DNA of 64,000 bases, taken from assembly GCF_902459775.1 (NCBI RefSeq), contig NZ_CABPSQ010000006.1:186001-250000 (forward strand), written 5' to 3'. Position 1 is the stretch's first letter, and each line of letters begins with the position of its first letter. The translations under genes were made by a program, and so were the position numbers. Of this stretch, positions 45,803 through 56,015 are shown one piece after another. The notes under the pieces are model-generated. The model worked only from the letters and a program-made list of their open reading frames with translations, searched no databases and was not told the DNA's origin. The DNA is from Pandoraea captiosa. GTDB taxonomy: Bacteria; Pseudomonadota; Gammaproteobacteria; Burkholderiales; Burkholderiaceae.

Positions 45803-47944
45803 ATGTCCCGCCGCATTCTCGTTACATCCGCACTGCCGTACGCCAATGGCCAGATCCACATCGGTCACCTGGTGGAGTACATCCAGACCGACATCTGGGT
45901 ACGGTTCATGCGAATGCAGGGCCATGAGGTGTACTACGTGGGCGCCGACGACACGCACGGCACGCCGGTCATGCTGCGCGCCGAAAAGGAAGGTCTCACG
46001 CCGAAGCAACTGATCGATCGCGTGTGGAAGGAACACAAGCGCGACTTCGACAGCTTCGGCATCTCGTTCGACAACTACTACTCGACCGATTCCGAAGAGA
46101 ATCGCGAACTGTCGGAGAACGTCTATCTCGCCCTCAAGGATCAGGGTCTGATCGAAGCGCGCGATATCGAACAGGCGTATGACCCGGTCAAGGAAATGTT
46201 CCTGCCGGACCGCTTCATCAAGGGCGAATGCCCGAAGTGCGGCGCCAAGGACCAGTACGGCGACTCCTGCGAAGTCTGCGGCTCGACCTATGCCCCGACC
46301 GACCTGCTCAACCCCTACTCGGTCGTCTCGGGCGCCACACCGATTCGCAAGACCTCGACCCACTACTTCTTCAGGCTCTCGGACAAGCGTTGCGAGCAGT
46401 TCCTGCGCAAGTGGGTGTCGGGTCTCGCCCAGCCGGAAGCCGCTAACAAGATGAAGGAATGGCTCGGCGAAGACGGCGAATCGACGCTGGCCGACTGGGA
46501 CATCTCGCGCGATGCGCCGTACTTCGGCTTCGAAATTCCGGGCGCGCCGGGCAAGTACTTCTACGTGTGGCTGGACGCACCGGTCGGCTACTACGCCAGC
46601 TTCAAGAACCTGTGCGCCAAGCGCGGCCTGAACTTCGACGAATGGGTCAAGCCCGGTTCCACCACGGAGCAGTACCACTTCATCGGCAAGGACATCATGT
46701 ACTTCCACACGCTGTTCTGGCCGGCGATGCTCGAATTCTCGGGCCATCGCACGCCGACCAACGTGTACGCCCACGGCTTCCTAACCGTGGACGGTCAAAA
46801 AATGTCGAAGTCGCGCGGCACGTTCATTACGGCGCAGAGCTTCATCGACACCGGACTGAATCCGGAATGGCTGCGCTATTACATCGGTGCCAAGCTGGGC
46901 AACACGATGGAAGATCTCGACCTGAACCTCGATGACTTCATCGCGCGCGTCAACAGCGATCTGGTCGGCAAGTACGTCAATATTGCCAGCCGTGCCGCCG
47001 GTTTCCTCATCAAGCGTTTCGACGGCCGCGTGTCGGCGCAAGCCATGCAGGCGCCGCTGCTCAAGCAGATCCGCGCCGCTGCACCGCAGATCGCGACTTA
47101 TTACGAAGGTCGCGAATTCGGCAAGGCGCTGCGCCTGGTCATGGAACAGGCCGACGCCGTCAACGGCTACGTCGACACGGTCAAACCGTGGGATCTCGCA
47201 AAGGATCCGGCGCAGGCGGACGCCTTGCACGAAGCGTGCTCGGTGTGTCTGGAAGCGTTCCGCCTGCTCACGCTGTATCTCAAGCCGGTGCTGCCGACCA
47301 CGGCGCAAGCCGTGGAGCAGTTCCTGAACATCGCACCGCAAACCTGGCAGGACGTCGAGCGCGCGCTCACCGCCGACACCGCCATCACCGCTTACAAGCA
47401 CCTGATGACGCGCGTCGAAGGCAAGCAGGTCGAAGCGCTGCTCGCCGCCAACCGCGACTCCTTGCAGGCGAGCGCGCCCGCGGGCGATGCCGCAGCGGCC
47501 AAGGCGAAGGGCAAGGACAAGTCGGCCAAGGCGGAAAAGTCCGCTGAGAAGGGTGACGGCAAGGGTGACGGCAAGCGCGCCGATGCAGCGGCGGACGACG
47601 GCATCATCACCATCGACGACTTCGCCAAGATCGATCTGCGTATTGCGCGCATCGTCGATTGCAAGGCCGTGGACGGCTCGGACAAGCTGCTGCAACTCAC
47701 GCTCGACGTAGGCGAAGCGCAAACGCGCAATGTCTTCTCCGGCATCAAGTCGGCGTATCCGCAGCCGGAAGTGCTGGTCGGCAAGTTGACGGTGATGGTC
47801 GCCAATCTCGCCCCGCGCAAGATGAAGTTCGGCATGTCCGAAGGCATGGTGCTCGCCGCATCGGCTGCCGACGAGAAGGCCGAACCGGGCATCTATATTC
47901 TCGAGCCGCACAATGGTGCAAAGCCGGGCATGCGCGTGAAGTGA
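45803..47944 (+). CDS. metG: Methionyl-tRNA synthetase
   Basis: This 713-residue class I synthetase charges tRNA-Met. The HIGH motif is at 19-22, the zinc knuckle shows [18 protein letters not shown], and KMSKSRG is intact. A C-terminal tRNA-binding OB domain (about 605-713, [17 protein letters not shown]) provides dimerisation, joined by a Lys/Ala/Asp-rich linker that contains a perfect 12-bp DNA repeat (47552-47575). The frame is open for 71 codons upstream through the terminator, so the ATG at 45803, opening on [16 protein letters not shown], is the start. Confidence 0.97.
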   Translation: MSRRILVTSALPYANGQIHIGHLVEYIQTDIWVRFMRMQGHEVYYVGADDTHGTPVMLRAEKEGLTPKQLIDRVWKEHKRDFDSFGISFDNYYSTDSEENRELSENVYLALKDQGLIEARDIEQAYDPVKEMFLPDRFIKGECPKCGAKDQYGDSCEVCGSTYAPTDLLNPYSVVSGATPIRKTSTHYFFRLSDKRCEQFLRKWVSGLAQPEAANKMKEWLGEDGESTLADWDISRDAPYFGFEIPGAPGKYFYVWLDAPVGYYASFKNLCAKRGLNFDEWVKPGSTTEQYHFIGKDIMYFHTLFWPAMLEFSGHRTPTNVYAHGFLTVDGQKMSKSRGTFITAQSFIDTGLNPEWLRYYIGAKLGNTMEDLDLNLDDFIARVNSDLVGKYVNIASRAAGFLIKRFDGRVSAQAMQAPLLKQIRAAAPQIATYYEGREFGKALRLVMEQADAVNGYVDTVKPWDLAKDPAQADALHEACSVCLEAFRLLTLYLKPVLPTTAQAVEQFLNIAPQTWQDVERALTADTAITAYKHLMTRVEGKQVEALLAANRDSLQASAPAGDAAAAKAKGKDKSAKAEKSAEKGDGKGDGKRADAAADDGIITIDDFAKIDLRIARIVDCKAVDGSDKLLQLTLDVGEAQTRNVFSGIKSAYPQPEVLVGKLTVMVANLAPRKMKFGMSEGMVLAASAADEKAEPGIYILEPHNGAKPGMRVK

Positions 47945-47997
47945 GCACCTGAAATAACCGCGTGGCGTACGGTCGCACGACCATACGCTGCAAACGC

Positions 47998-48036
47998 AAC
48001 ACCCCGAGCGCCGGTCTCCCGGCCTCGGGGTGTTTT
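47998..48036. terminator. Terminator between metG and the Lrp-type gene
   Basis: An 11-bp outer stem (AACACCCCGAG with CTCGGGGTGTT) encloses a second GCCGG/CCGGC stem; TTTT follows on the plus strand. Confidence 0.88.
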
Positions 48037-48076
48037 GCTTTGTGGCGTCCCTTGGGCGATGACGCGAACGCTCGGG

Positions 48077-48547
48077 TTACCGCAGGTGATCGACCGGCAA
48101 TGCCGTGGTGAACTTCACCGTCTCCATCGAGAAGCTGGCGCTGATGTCCTGCAAGTCCGCCACACGAATGAGCTTCTTGTAGAAACGATCGTATGCCGCG
48201 ATATCCGGCAGATAAACCTTGAGCAGATAGTCGATATCACCGGCCATGCGGTGAATTTCGACGATTTCGGGCAACTCGCGGGCACCGGCCACGAAACGCA
48301 CCATCCAGTCTTCACTGTGGGTCGCGGCCTTGATGAACACGAAGGCGGTCACGCGCAGGTCGAGCTGTTGCGGATCGCAAAGCGTTACCTGCCCGGTAAT
48401 CACCCCGTTTTCACGCAGACGCTGCACGCGCCGCCAGCAAGGCGTCGGCGAAAGGTGCACCGCCTCGGCAAGCTCGCCTAACGAGCGCGAGGCATCGGTT
48501 TGCAGATTTTCGAGAATTGCGAGATCGGTTTTGTCCACGATAGCCAT
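48077..48547 (-). CDS. Lrp/AsnC-family transcriptional regulator
   Basis: This 156-residue protein has an N-terminal helix-turn-helix (5-55, SLGELAEAVHLSPTPCWRRVQRL) and a C-terminal RAM ligand domain (about 68-150, GARELPEIVEIHRMAGDIDYLLKVYL). Such proteins form octamers or dimers that respond to amino acids. The frame opens 7 codons earlier; the ATG at 48545-48547 gives the standard start. It is divergent from a DUF6356 gene over 108 bases that contain a perfect 9-bp inverted repeat, its likely binding site. Confidence 0.93.
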   Translation of the reverse strand: MAIVDKTDLAILENLQTDASRSLGELAEAVHLSPTPCWRRVQRLRENGVITGQVTLCDPQQLDLRVTAFVFIKAATHSEDWMVRFVAGARELPEIVEIHRMAGDIDYLLKVYLPDIAAYDRFYKKLIRVADLQDISASFSMETVKFTTALPVDHLR

Positions 48548-48561
48548 CCGAGAGGAAAATT

Positions 48562-48599
48562 CTTCCAAATCCTACCCGATTCGACGAACTATTTGGAAG
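48562..48599. promoter_or_regulatory. Inverted repeat, candidate Lrp-type operator
   Basis: CTTCCAAAT (48562-48570) and ATTTGGAAG (48591-48599) are perfect inverses with 20 bases between. The centres of the two arms are 29 bases apart, about three helical turns, fitting two dimers of a larger oligomer. It sits in the gap between the regulator and the divergent DUF6356 gene. Confidence 0.6.
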
Positions 48600-48655
48600 C
48601 CTTTACCTCGCGCGCGACAGTAGACTTCAAAAACATTCTTAAAACAGAGGTCGTC

Positions 48656-48901
48656 ATGAAAATTTTCACCCAGCACCCTGCCTCTGTCGGCGAAAACTAT
48701 CTCCAACATTTGGGCTCGGCGTTGTCCTTTGCCCTGCCGCTGCTGGTTGCCTGCCTTGCCTGTCTGGTCCATGCCGTGCTGCCGTTTGCGTTCGAGAAGA
48801 CCGGCAGCAAGATCATCGTGCGGTTGCACGAACGGATGGTGACGAACCGGCATCGTCAGGTCGCGCGGTCCGAGCGGACCGGGCAAACGCCCGCGCGCTA
48901 A
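48656..48901 (+). CDS. Small DUF6356 membrane protein
   Basis: This 81-residue protein matches the DUF6356 family: FTQHPASVGENYLQHLGSALSFALPLLVACLACLVHAVLPFAFEKTGSKIIVRLHERM follows the usual pattern of HPxSVGExYxEH, a membrane helix, HAxxPFxFxxTGS and LHERM. One or two helices span residues 24-45. The family has no known function. AGAGG precedes the ATG. It is divergent from the Lrp-type regulator and may be its target. Confidence 0.85.
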   Translation: MKIFTQHPASVGENYLQHLGSALSFALPLLVACLACLVHAVLPFAFEKTGSKIIVRLHERMVTNRHRQVARSERTGQTPAR

Positions 48902-48990
48902 AGCGCTTCGCGAGCACCGGGTGGGTCGTTATGCGTGAGTCACACATCCACTATGCTTCGCGATTGCGGGTCACCTGGACATCGCGTCGA

Positions 48991-49605
48991 TCAGGGACGC
49001 TCCGACGCCGGATCGGGTGAACGCGAGGTCACCGTCACGCGGCCATCCGGGCCGAAGTGGGCATTGAACATGCCCGGCGAATTCACGCCGTCTTCAAGCC
49101 ACCGCCAGCTCCACACCGTCTCCTTCTTGAGACGGTACTCCTCGACCCGGGTCGGTTTGCCCAGCAGACGTCGCACGTCGTCCTGCGACATGCCGGGCCG
49201 CACCTGCTCGAAATTTTCCGCCGACAGGGCCTGCGTCACGCGTCGCAGCGTGCCGTCGGCGCCGATATCGACCATGTACGTCTTCAGGCCACCGGGCGCG
49301 CGCGGATATTCCAGTCGACGCGAGCCGTCCGCGTTCTCCCAGACGATCTCCGGCTTGCCCATCTGCTCACGCACCTGCGCTTCGGTGGTCACACCCGGTT
49401 GAAGGTTGCGTAGCAGGATGTCGTCCGGCTTGACCGCGTTGAACGTATCGCGCGCCTTCTCACGCGCCTTGTCGATTTGCTGCTGATCACAGCCGAACAA
49501 TCCCAACAGACTCGCAAACAGTCCCATAGCGACTCCCCAGCGAAGGCCCCGGCGCATGCCATCTGCGCCCCGTTCCGGATTCGGCGACGTTTCCGTCAAT
49601 TTCAT
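48991..49605 (-). CDS. BamE/SmpA-like lipoprotein with two tandem domains
   Basis: This 204-residue protein has a signal peptide ending in LFGC (Cys39), indicating a lipoprotein. Two BamE-like repeats follow: LQPGVTTEAQVREQMGKPEIV (about 65-125) and VRPGMSQDDVRRLLGKPTRVEE (about 135-195). BamE is a one-domain accessory of the BAM complex. The start at 49605 is supported by AAGGAGAGG; a second ATG (49557) would give a shorter signal but a weaker site. It lies 30 bases behind tamB, so it likely acts with the TAM system or outer-membrane assembly. Confidence 0.85.
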   Translation of the reverse strand: MKLTETSPNPERGADGMRRGLRWGVAMGLFASLLGLFGCDQQQIDKAREKARDTFNAVKPDDILLRNLQPGVTTEAQVREQMGKPEIVWENADGSRRLEYPRAPGGLKTYMVDIGADGTLRRVTQALSAENFEQVRPGMSQDDVRRLLGKPTRVEEYRLKKETVWSWRWLEDGVNSPGMFNAHFGPDGRVTVTSRSPDPASERP

Positions 49606-49635
49606 CGTTCCCTCTCCTTTTCACGTTTGCCATCC

Positions 49636-52600
49636 TCAGTCGAAGCGACGGTTGAACAGCACGTCGAAACCAGACAGCGAACCGGTACGCAGCGCAATCT
49701 GCCAGCGACGCGACACCTGCCACGTGATCTTCACGATACTCGCGGCGCTCGTCAGGCTCTGCTCGTATCCCAGCGCAAAGTTGTCCGAGATCGCCTTGCC
49801 CACCTTCACGACCTGCTCGTCGTCGGGCAGCCCCGAGTCGCTGGTACCGATGCTGAACTCGTCGATCCCCAGGTCCTTGATGATGCGCTTGCCACCCGTC
49901 GCGCCCAGCAGTGCGGTCGCCGCGCCCGCCATGGCCTGACGCTGGCCGAGGCCCGCGCCGTCCGGACCATGCCCGAACATCAGCCACGAGAGTTTCTCTT
50001 CGTCCGACACGCTCGGCTCGGACACGAGCGACACGCGCGGCTGGCGCACCGTGCCCGTCACGAGCACCCCGGCCGCTACTTCCTGATTGCGACGCATCGC
50101 CTGAATGTAAAGGTTGGGATTGTCCAGCGGACCGACGAAGTTGATTTCGCCGCGCTCGATCGCCAGTTTGCGGTCGAATGCCTCGTATGTGCCTTCTGCC
50201 ACGGTGATGGTACCGGTCGCCCGCATGGGCGTGAGCGGATCGCTTTGCACGCGCATGCTCCCGCGCAGCAACAAATCGGCGCCAGCCCCGACGAAACGGA
50301 AATCGCGCCCCAGATTCACCTCGACATTGATATGCGGCGAGAAGCGGCTGGTCGGTTGCTCGCCGATTCGCGCGGCCTGATCCTTCGGATCGAGCGGCTT
50401 GGTGCGGGCCTGTGCCCCGCCGCGCACGACAACCACATCGTCACCGAGCTTGGGCGCGCTCGTCGGGGGCAACGCGAAGCGCGCGCGGTCGACGGTGAAC
50501 TTGCCGTTGAGCGCCATCGCCTCCCCGCTGCCGGTCGCCTTGGCCTCGCCGGTCAGCGACAACTGACGGTCGGGCGCCGCGAACAGTTGCAGCTTGTCCG
50601 CGTTCAGGGTGATGCCGAGCGTCGGCTCCGGCGTGTCGAGACGAATGTTGCCCGTCGCACGCGCCGTACCGCCGCCCCCGCCCGTGACGACCACATCTCG
50701 CAAGACGATTTCGGTGGGGGTGAGATCGATGCGGACCTTGCCGTCCTTCACGCTCACACCGGTGTCGAACATCTGCACCGAGAGGTCGTCGGCAGTCAAT
50801 TGGCCCGTGGGGCGAGGCTTGGCAACCGTGCCGGCGAGCGTCACGTTCAGATTCGCCCGGCCCTTGAAATTGAACTGCGCACCGGCAAGGTCTTCGAACT
50901 TCGACAGGTTCGGCACTGCGAGCGCAATGCGTCCGGTGAGCGGCGCGTCGTCGGGCACGTCAGGGATACCGCCCTGCACACGCAGGCCGGCTTGCACGTC
51001 CGCATCCACGGTTCCCACCAGCGACGAGACTGCCTTTACCGTCGCGCGGGCCGTCTGCCCGGACAGGTCGACGCGCGTGCGCAACTCCGAAATGCCCAGC
51101 GGCACGCGCGCCCCCACGCCGCCTTTCTCCGCGCTCAGACCGGGAATGCCCGTGACCGTCACCTTGACGCTATCGTTCACGCCACCGCGACGCAGAGTGA
51201 CGTCGCCGCTGCGGCGAACGACTTCGACAAAGCCGTCGGCCCGTTGCCCCGCGCTCACGTTCCATTTGCCGTCGAGGACCAGATCGCTCGCAATCGGCGA
51301 CGGCTCGCCCGTGAACGACTGCACCACGCGCAGCACCTGGGCGATGTCCAGCGTGTCGATCGTGCCTGCCGTCTTCAGTTGCCCGTCGCCGTAATCGAAG
51401 TTCGCCAGCGACAACGCGCCCGCGCCCGTGACGAGCTTCGCCGCCCCGAGGCGCACGCGCTCCGCACTCGCCTCGACCTGCCACGGCGAGGCCAGATCGA
51501 GCTTCGGTACGCCGCGATTCGCGAGGGTCTGGATCGTGCCCTTCCACCCCGGCTTGCCGCGTGTGTTCGTCACGGCGCCTGCGGCATCGAGGTTCATGTC
51601 CACCGGCGCTTCACGCAACTTGCCCGTCGCCTTGAGGTGCAGGGTGTGTGTGCCGCGCGTGCCGGCGAGCGCCAGAGACAGCTTGTCTAGCCTGGCGATA
51701 TGGCTGGTGAAACCCTGACCATCGAGCGTCACGTTGAGTCGATCGCCCGCCGCGCCGGGGAAACCACCGCTCACGTCCACTTTGCCCGCCAGATGATCGA
51801 GCTTCTGCGCACCGAAGACCAGCTTGTCGGCCGCGAGCGTGGCCACCACGGCCGGGCGCTCCATCGTGCCCGACACCTGCCCGTCCAGTTGCAGACGACC
51901 GGCGAGGCCGAAGCCCAGCTTGTCGAGCGACGGCGCATCGACATTCACCGCCATCTTGTCGCCCGGCGCACCGAAACTGCCGCGCAACGACACCTTGTTA
52001 CCCGCGACGAGCAGGTTCGCATCGCTCGGCAGCAAACGCGCGCCCGCCAGCTTCACCGTCCCTGCGCCGCTCATCGGCAAATCGGCGTAAATGCTGTCGT
52101 GCAACGCGAACTTCAACGCCAGACCAAACTCGGGACGCAGCACGCCCTGTGCGTCGAACTGTCCCGTCACGCTCGCGGCAGGCGTCTTTGCTCCCCGCTT
52201 CGGCGGGCCGTAAAGGTCGTACCAGGCAGCGGGATCGAAACGCGTGAGCTTGATCTGTGCCTGATAGGCACCGGTGTCGCCATTGCCCAGCACGCCCGTT
52301 GCCGCCACCTTGCCGTTGCCCGCATCGAGCGATAGCGCGTGGATTCGGGTGCCGTTGGCGTCGAGGCCGACGTCGGCAAGCACGCGACGTGCGGCATCGC
52401 GCCAATCGAGCGCGATGCGTTGTCCGCTGGCGTCGAGCTTGATGTCGAGCGGACCGCCGAGCTTCGTCGCGGGCAGCTTGCCGTACAACGCTTGCAGGTC
52501 GAGGTCGCGCATCACGAGGGCGAAACCACCCACGGTGACAACGGCGTCTGCGGTCGTGGGCTTGGTCTCGGTCTCGGCCGTGGTCTTGGTTGAGGCGGTG

Positions 52601-53967
52601 TCGGCGGTCGCCCTTGCGGGCGGCGACGCCGCCGTTGCGCTCGCCGTAGTGCCGTGGGTCCCGGCGCTGACGCCACTCGCACCTGATGCCGCAGCCGCTG
52701 CAGGCGTACTACCGGCCGCAAGCGTCTCGCGGCGCAGTTCCCCGCTGCCGGTCAGCACGGCGCGGCCCGCGAGCTTCAGTTCGATACCGGTCAACGCCTG
52801 ACGCGTGGCGTCGAGCAACACCTGCGTGCGCAGACTCTCGAGCGGCAGGCGACCTGCATCGATCGCGCCCGCCCCGGCATTGACGACCGACACCGGCCCC
52901 AGCACACGGAAGACTTTCGCACCGGGCTCCGGGCGCAAGTCTGCCTGTATCGCCAGGTCCGCTTGCGGCGCGCTTGGCGCGAAATCGCGCGGATTGATGT
53001 GATCGAACGCGATCTGCGCCCGTGAGAGCGGCACCGCACCGAACGGCGACGCCGCAATGTGCGCCGTGCCGTTGAGCTTCTCGCCGCTCGCCGTCAGGTC
53101 GACGACGAGGGCGTCGAGCGAGCCGGACAAATCCGCTTTCAACGCGACGGGAATGTCGCCGGCCTTCGCTTGCAGGCCGATATTGCCGCCCAGCGCAAAC
53201 GGACGTTCGCCGTTCAACCGAACGTTGGCGACCGCCTCGCCGTAAGGCGTACCGACGTGCTCGATTTGCACCGTGTGCTGCGTACCATCGCTTCGCGCAT
53301 TGACGCGAACGTCCTCCAGCACGAGCGCTGGCGAATGGAGCGTGAGCTTCGCCACGCGCACGTCGTTCAACGTCAGACCCAGCGGCAGACGCAGACGGGT
53401 GGGCATCGTCGTTGGCGTGTTCGACGGCGGCGACGGTGCGAAGGCCAGCTCGACATCGCCGGCGTGCAGTTTATCGACGGTGAAATGCAGCGGACGCCAG
53501 CGCAGCGCCCAACGGCTCTCCAGCCGACTGACGGTGATGCGGGTCGCCCCGTCGACGTAGCGCACGTCGCCAACGGTGAAGCCATGCAGCACGCTTCCGC
53601 TGCGCCACTCGCCGGCGAGCTTGCCGCCCAGTGTGGAGACGGCCGTCTGCCACAGCCAGCGGCTCCCGCGCTCGCTCGACATTGCCCAGAGCAGCGCGCC
53701 GATGGCCAGTACCGCGACGAGCACGAGCGTGAGCGCCGCGCCCAGCAGGATGCGGCCCCAATGGCTGCGGCGCGAAGGCGGCGGAGGCGGCGGAGGCGGC
53801 GGAGGCGGAGGTGGCGTGTGGCCATCTCCGGAAGGGGGCGAGGGCGGGTAGTCACCGTTGTCAGCGTTCGTGTCGGGCCGCGTCAGGGTCGGTTCGCGTG
53901 CGTCCCCGCGCGCGTCGCCCGTCATGGCCATCGCTGGCGTTATGTGCGTCAGAGGCATCGTCGTCAT
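49636..53967 (-). CDS. tamB: Translocation and assembly module protein TamB
   Basis: This 1443-residue inner-membrane-anchored protein spans the periplasm as a long beta-groove and works with TamA in lipid or outer-membrane protein transport. A signal anchor (about 70-95, LGAALTLVLVAVLAIGALLWAM) follows a cytoplasmic tail with thirteen consecutive prolines. The middle is beta-strand repeats rich in Gly, Asp, Leu and Val, and the DUF490/TamB C-terminal domain (about 1090-1443) ends RTGSLSGFDVLFNRRFD. Its start overlaps the tamA stop by one base (TGATG), indicating coupled translation. Confidence 0.93.
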   Translation of the reverse strand: MTTMPLTHITPAMAMTGDARGDAREPTLTRPDTNADNGDYPPSPPSGDGHTPPPPPPPPPPPPPSRRSHWGRILLGAALTLVLVAVLAIGALLWAMSSERGSRWLWQTAVSTLGGKLAGEWRSGSVLHGFTVGDVRYVDGATRITVSRLESRWALRWRPLHFTVDKLHAGDVELAFAPSPPSNTPTTMPTRLRLPLGLTLNDVRVAKLTLHSPALVLEDVRVNARSDGTQHTVQIEHVGTPYGEAVANVRLNGERPFALGGNIGLQAKAGDIPVALKADLSGSLDALVVDLTASGEKLNGTAHIAASPFGAVPLSRAQIAFDHINPRDFAPSAPQADLAIQADLRPEPGAKVFRVLGPVSVVNAGAGAIDAGRLPLESLRTQVLLDATRQALTGIELKLAGRAVLTGSGELRRETLAAGSTPAAAAASGASGVSAGTHGTTASATAASPPARATADTASTKTTAETETKPTTADAVVTVGGFALVMRDLDLQALYGKLPATKLGGPLDIKLDASGQRIALDWRDAARRVLADVGLDANGTRIHALSLDAGNGKVAATGVLGNGDTGAYQAQIKLTRFDPAAWYDLYGPPKRGAKTPAASVTGQFDAQGVLRPEFGLALKFALHDSIYADLPMSGAGTVKLAGARLLPSDANLLVAGNKVSLRGSFGAPGDKMAVNVDAPSLDKLGFGLAGRLQLDGQVSGTMERPAVVATLAADKLVFGAQKLDHLAGKVDVSGGFPGAAGDRLNVTLDGQGFTSHIARLDKLSLALAGTRGTHTLHLKATGKLREAPVDMNLDAAGAVTNTRGKPGWKGTIQTLANRGVPKLDLASPWQVEASAERVRLGAAKLVTGAGALSLANFDYGDGQLKTAGTIDTLDIAQVLRVVQSFTGEPSPIASDLVLDGKWNVSAGQRADGFVEVVRRSGDVTLRRGGVNDSVKVTVTGIPGLSAEKGGVGARVPLGISELRTRVDLSGQTARATVKAVSSLVGTVDADVQAGLRVQGGIPDVPDDAPLTGRIALAVPNLSKFEDLAGAQFNFKGRANLNVTLAGTVAKPRPTGQLTADDLSVQMFDTGVSVKDGKVRIDLTPTEIVLRDVVVTGGGGGTARATGNIRLDTPEPTLGITLNADKLQLFAAPDRQLSLTGEAKATGSGEAMALNGKFTVDRARFALPPTSAPKLGDDVVVVRGGAQARTKPLDPKDQAARIGEQPTSRFSPHINVEVNLGRDFRFVGAGADLLLRGSMRVQSDPLTPMRATGTITVAEGTYEAFDRKLAIERGEINFVGPLDNPNLYIQAMRRNQEVAAGVLVTGTVRQPRVSLVSEPSVSDEEKLSWLMFGHGPDGAGLGQRQAMAGAATALLGATGGKRIIKDLGIDEFSIGTSDSGLPDDEQVVKVGKAISDNFALGYEQSLTSAASIVKITWQVSRRWQIALRTGSLSGFDVLFNRRFD

Positions 53968-55928
53968 CAGAACGCCACCCCCAACGAGATGGCCGGGCGG
54001 AACTGCTTGTCATGTACGCCATAGCCGATGTCGAGATTTACCGGACCGACGGGGCTGCGCCAGCGTACCCCGACGCCCACGCCGTGATACAGCGGCGTGG
54101 GGTGGCGATAGTCGTCCGTGGCCGTGCCCACGTCCCAGAACACCGCCGCGCCCCAGTCGCGCGTGAACCAGCGCTGATACTCCAGGCTGGCGGTGCCGAG
54201 GTATTTCGTCGGGAACGTGGTGCCGTTTTGCTGGCGCCCGATGCTTTGGTACGTATAGCCGCGAATCGACGACGTGCCACCTGCAAAGAACAGCAGCGAC
54301 GACGGAATCCGGTTGCTGTTGCCGTTCGTGATCACCGCGCCGATTTCCAGCCGCGCCAGTACAAGGTCACGCTCGCCGACGGGGAAGTACTGTCGGATAC
54401 GGCCGTACAGACGCGCGAAACTCTGATCGGTCAGCAGCGGCTTGGCCGCAAACCCGATCTGCGTATTGATGATATTGCCCTTGCGAGGAAAGATCAGATC
54501 GTCCACGTCGCGCCGGTTCCACGAGAATGCGGGCACGAGCGCCTTGTTGAGAAAACGCTCGCCGCCGTCGGGGCGCTCGTCGGTTCGGTAAAAGTCCAGC
54601 GTGTAGGCCCAGTCGTAACGCTCGCGAGAACGGGCGCGCTTGATACCGACCTGCGTCGAGCGCTGATCGAGACCATTCAGATACGTGCGATCGAACGACC
54701 CTCGCATGCTGTTGGTGTAAGCGCTGGAATCCGGCGGCATGCCGATCTCCGCGTAACCGCCCTGCCGGTACTGCTCCAGGCGCGCCTGCGAATCGAACGT
54801 CCACGCTTTGCCGAACAGGTTGTAGTACGAATAGCGTCCATTGATGCTCGCGCCGGTGTCGGTGGTGTAACCCACACCGCTTTGCACGCGGTGCTCGGGG
54901 AACTCGCGCACCTTAACCTCGACGGGCGCGTTTTCCGCCTTCGCCGGGTCTTCCGTCACGGAAATGATCACGTTCGAGAAGTACGGCGTGGCCTGAATCT
55001 GGCGTTGCAGCTCCTGCAACCGATCCGCGTCGAAGGGCTCCCCCTCGGACAGCGGATTGACGTTGCGGATGATCTGCTCGGGATAGCGACGCGTGCCGGA
55101 GATCACAAGCGGTCCGAGCGTGAACGGCGGGCCGCTTTCGTAAGTGGCCGCAAGCGACGCGCTCTCGTTGTCGGCGTCGACCACGGCGCGCGAGAAGGTC
55201 ATCTTCGCCGCGTGATAGCGCTTCTGACCGAGTTGGAAGAGCGTGTCGTTCTTGGCCTTGTCCCAGTCGGACTGGCGAAATGGCGCATCCACCGGCAGTT
55301 CCCATGCGCTGCGCAACTGCGTGACGCGCTGGGGGTCCTGCTCTGCGACCGGGCCGGTGAACTTCAGATCGACGTCCTTGATATGCGTGCGTGGGCCGGC
55401 GTCCACCTTGATATTGACGTCGCGCTTGCCATTGATCGTGGCCACGTCCACATGGGTGACGGGAGAGAAGTAACCTTCCGTCGACGTCAGTTCCTGTACC
55501 TGCTCGCCGACGGTGGCGATGATGTGCTCGAATTGCGCCTCGCCGATGTCGTCGCGCTCGGCATAGCGTACGGCGTCCAGGTTGTCTTTGAGCAGCTTGG
55601 CGATGTCTTTGGGCGCGTCGACGCGCACCCGGTATTGGGCGTGTGCGAGGCCCGGCAGCCCGAGCAGGCCGCAGGTCAGTGCGATCAGCATGAGGCGCAC
55701 TGCGGGTTGGCGGCAAGAGTGGCGGCGCAAGCGGCGCGCGCCGAAGCGACGACTGGCGTCGTGTCCGGATTTGATCTGCGAGACGGTCAAAACCTTCCTT
55801 GAAAATATCGCCGCCGGTGGTCCGGCGTGCTGTGAATATTGCGTGAAGCGAGTGCTCGAACGCACGCTGCCCGCCAGCATGGCACAATAGGACAACGCGC
55901 GATGCGTATATGAGTCGTATTTGAACAT
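53967..55928 (-). CDS. tamA: Outer-membrane assembly protein TamA
   Basis: This Omp85-family protein has POTRA domains (about residues 100-330 of the frame) and a 16-strand C-terminal barrel ending in GVHDKQFRPAISLGVAF. The signal sequence is recognisable at LMLIALTCGLLGLPGLAHAQ. The frame starts at 55928, giving 653 residues with about 80 before the signal; the true start may be 55880 or a later codon near 55790, since the usual length is near 580. The barrel shows the RGY motif SSIRGYTYQSIG. It forms an operon with tamB. Confidence 0.93.
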   Translation of the reverse strand: MFKYDSYTHRALSYCAMLAGSVRSSTRFTQYSQHAGPPAAIFSRKVLTVSQIKSGHDASRRFGARRLRRHSCRQPAVRLMLIALTCGLLGLPGLAHAQYRVRVDAPKDIAKLLKDNLDAVRYAERDDIGEAQFEHIIATVGEQVQELTSTEGYFSPVTHVDVATINGKRDVNIKVDAGPRTHIKDVDLKFTGPVAEQDPQRVTQLRSAWELPVDAPFRQSDWDKAKNDTLFQLGQKRYHAAKMTFSRAVVDADNESASLAATYESGPPFTLGPLVISGTRRYPEQIIRNVNPLSEGEPFDADRLQELQRQIQATPYFSNVIISVTEDPAKAENAPVEVKVREFPEHRVQSGVGYTTDTGASINGRYSYYNLFGKAWTFDSQARLEQYRQGGYAEIGMPPDSSAYTNSMRGSFDRTYLNGLDQRSTQVGIKRARSRERYDWAYTLDFYRTDERPDGGERFLNKALVPAFSWNRRDVDDLIFPRKGNIINTQIGFAAKPLLTDQSFARLYGRIRQYFPVGERDLVLARLEIGAVITNGNSNRIPSSLLFFAGGTSSIRGYTYQSIGRQQNGTTFPTKYLGTASLEYQRWFTRDWGAAVFWDVGTATDDYRHPTPLYHGVGVGVRWRSPVGPVNLDIGYGVHDKQFRPAISLGVAF

Positions 55929-56015
55929 ATCCCTTCGGCCAGTTCACCGGCGCCGCCCAAAATCCGGGCAATTTGGTCAAAACGTCCAAAACGGGGAATA
56001 TCGATGGGTTTGCGG

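Noticed and set aside
49477-51690. A 737-codon plus-strand frame opposite tamB, and a similar one at 53811-55802 opposite tamA.
   Set aside because: The minus-strand TamA and TamB are full-length with family features; the plus frames have shadow composition.
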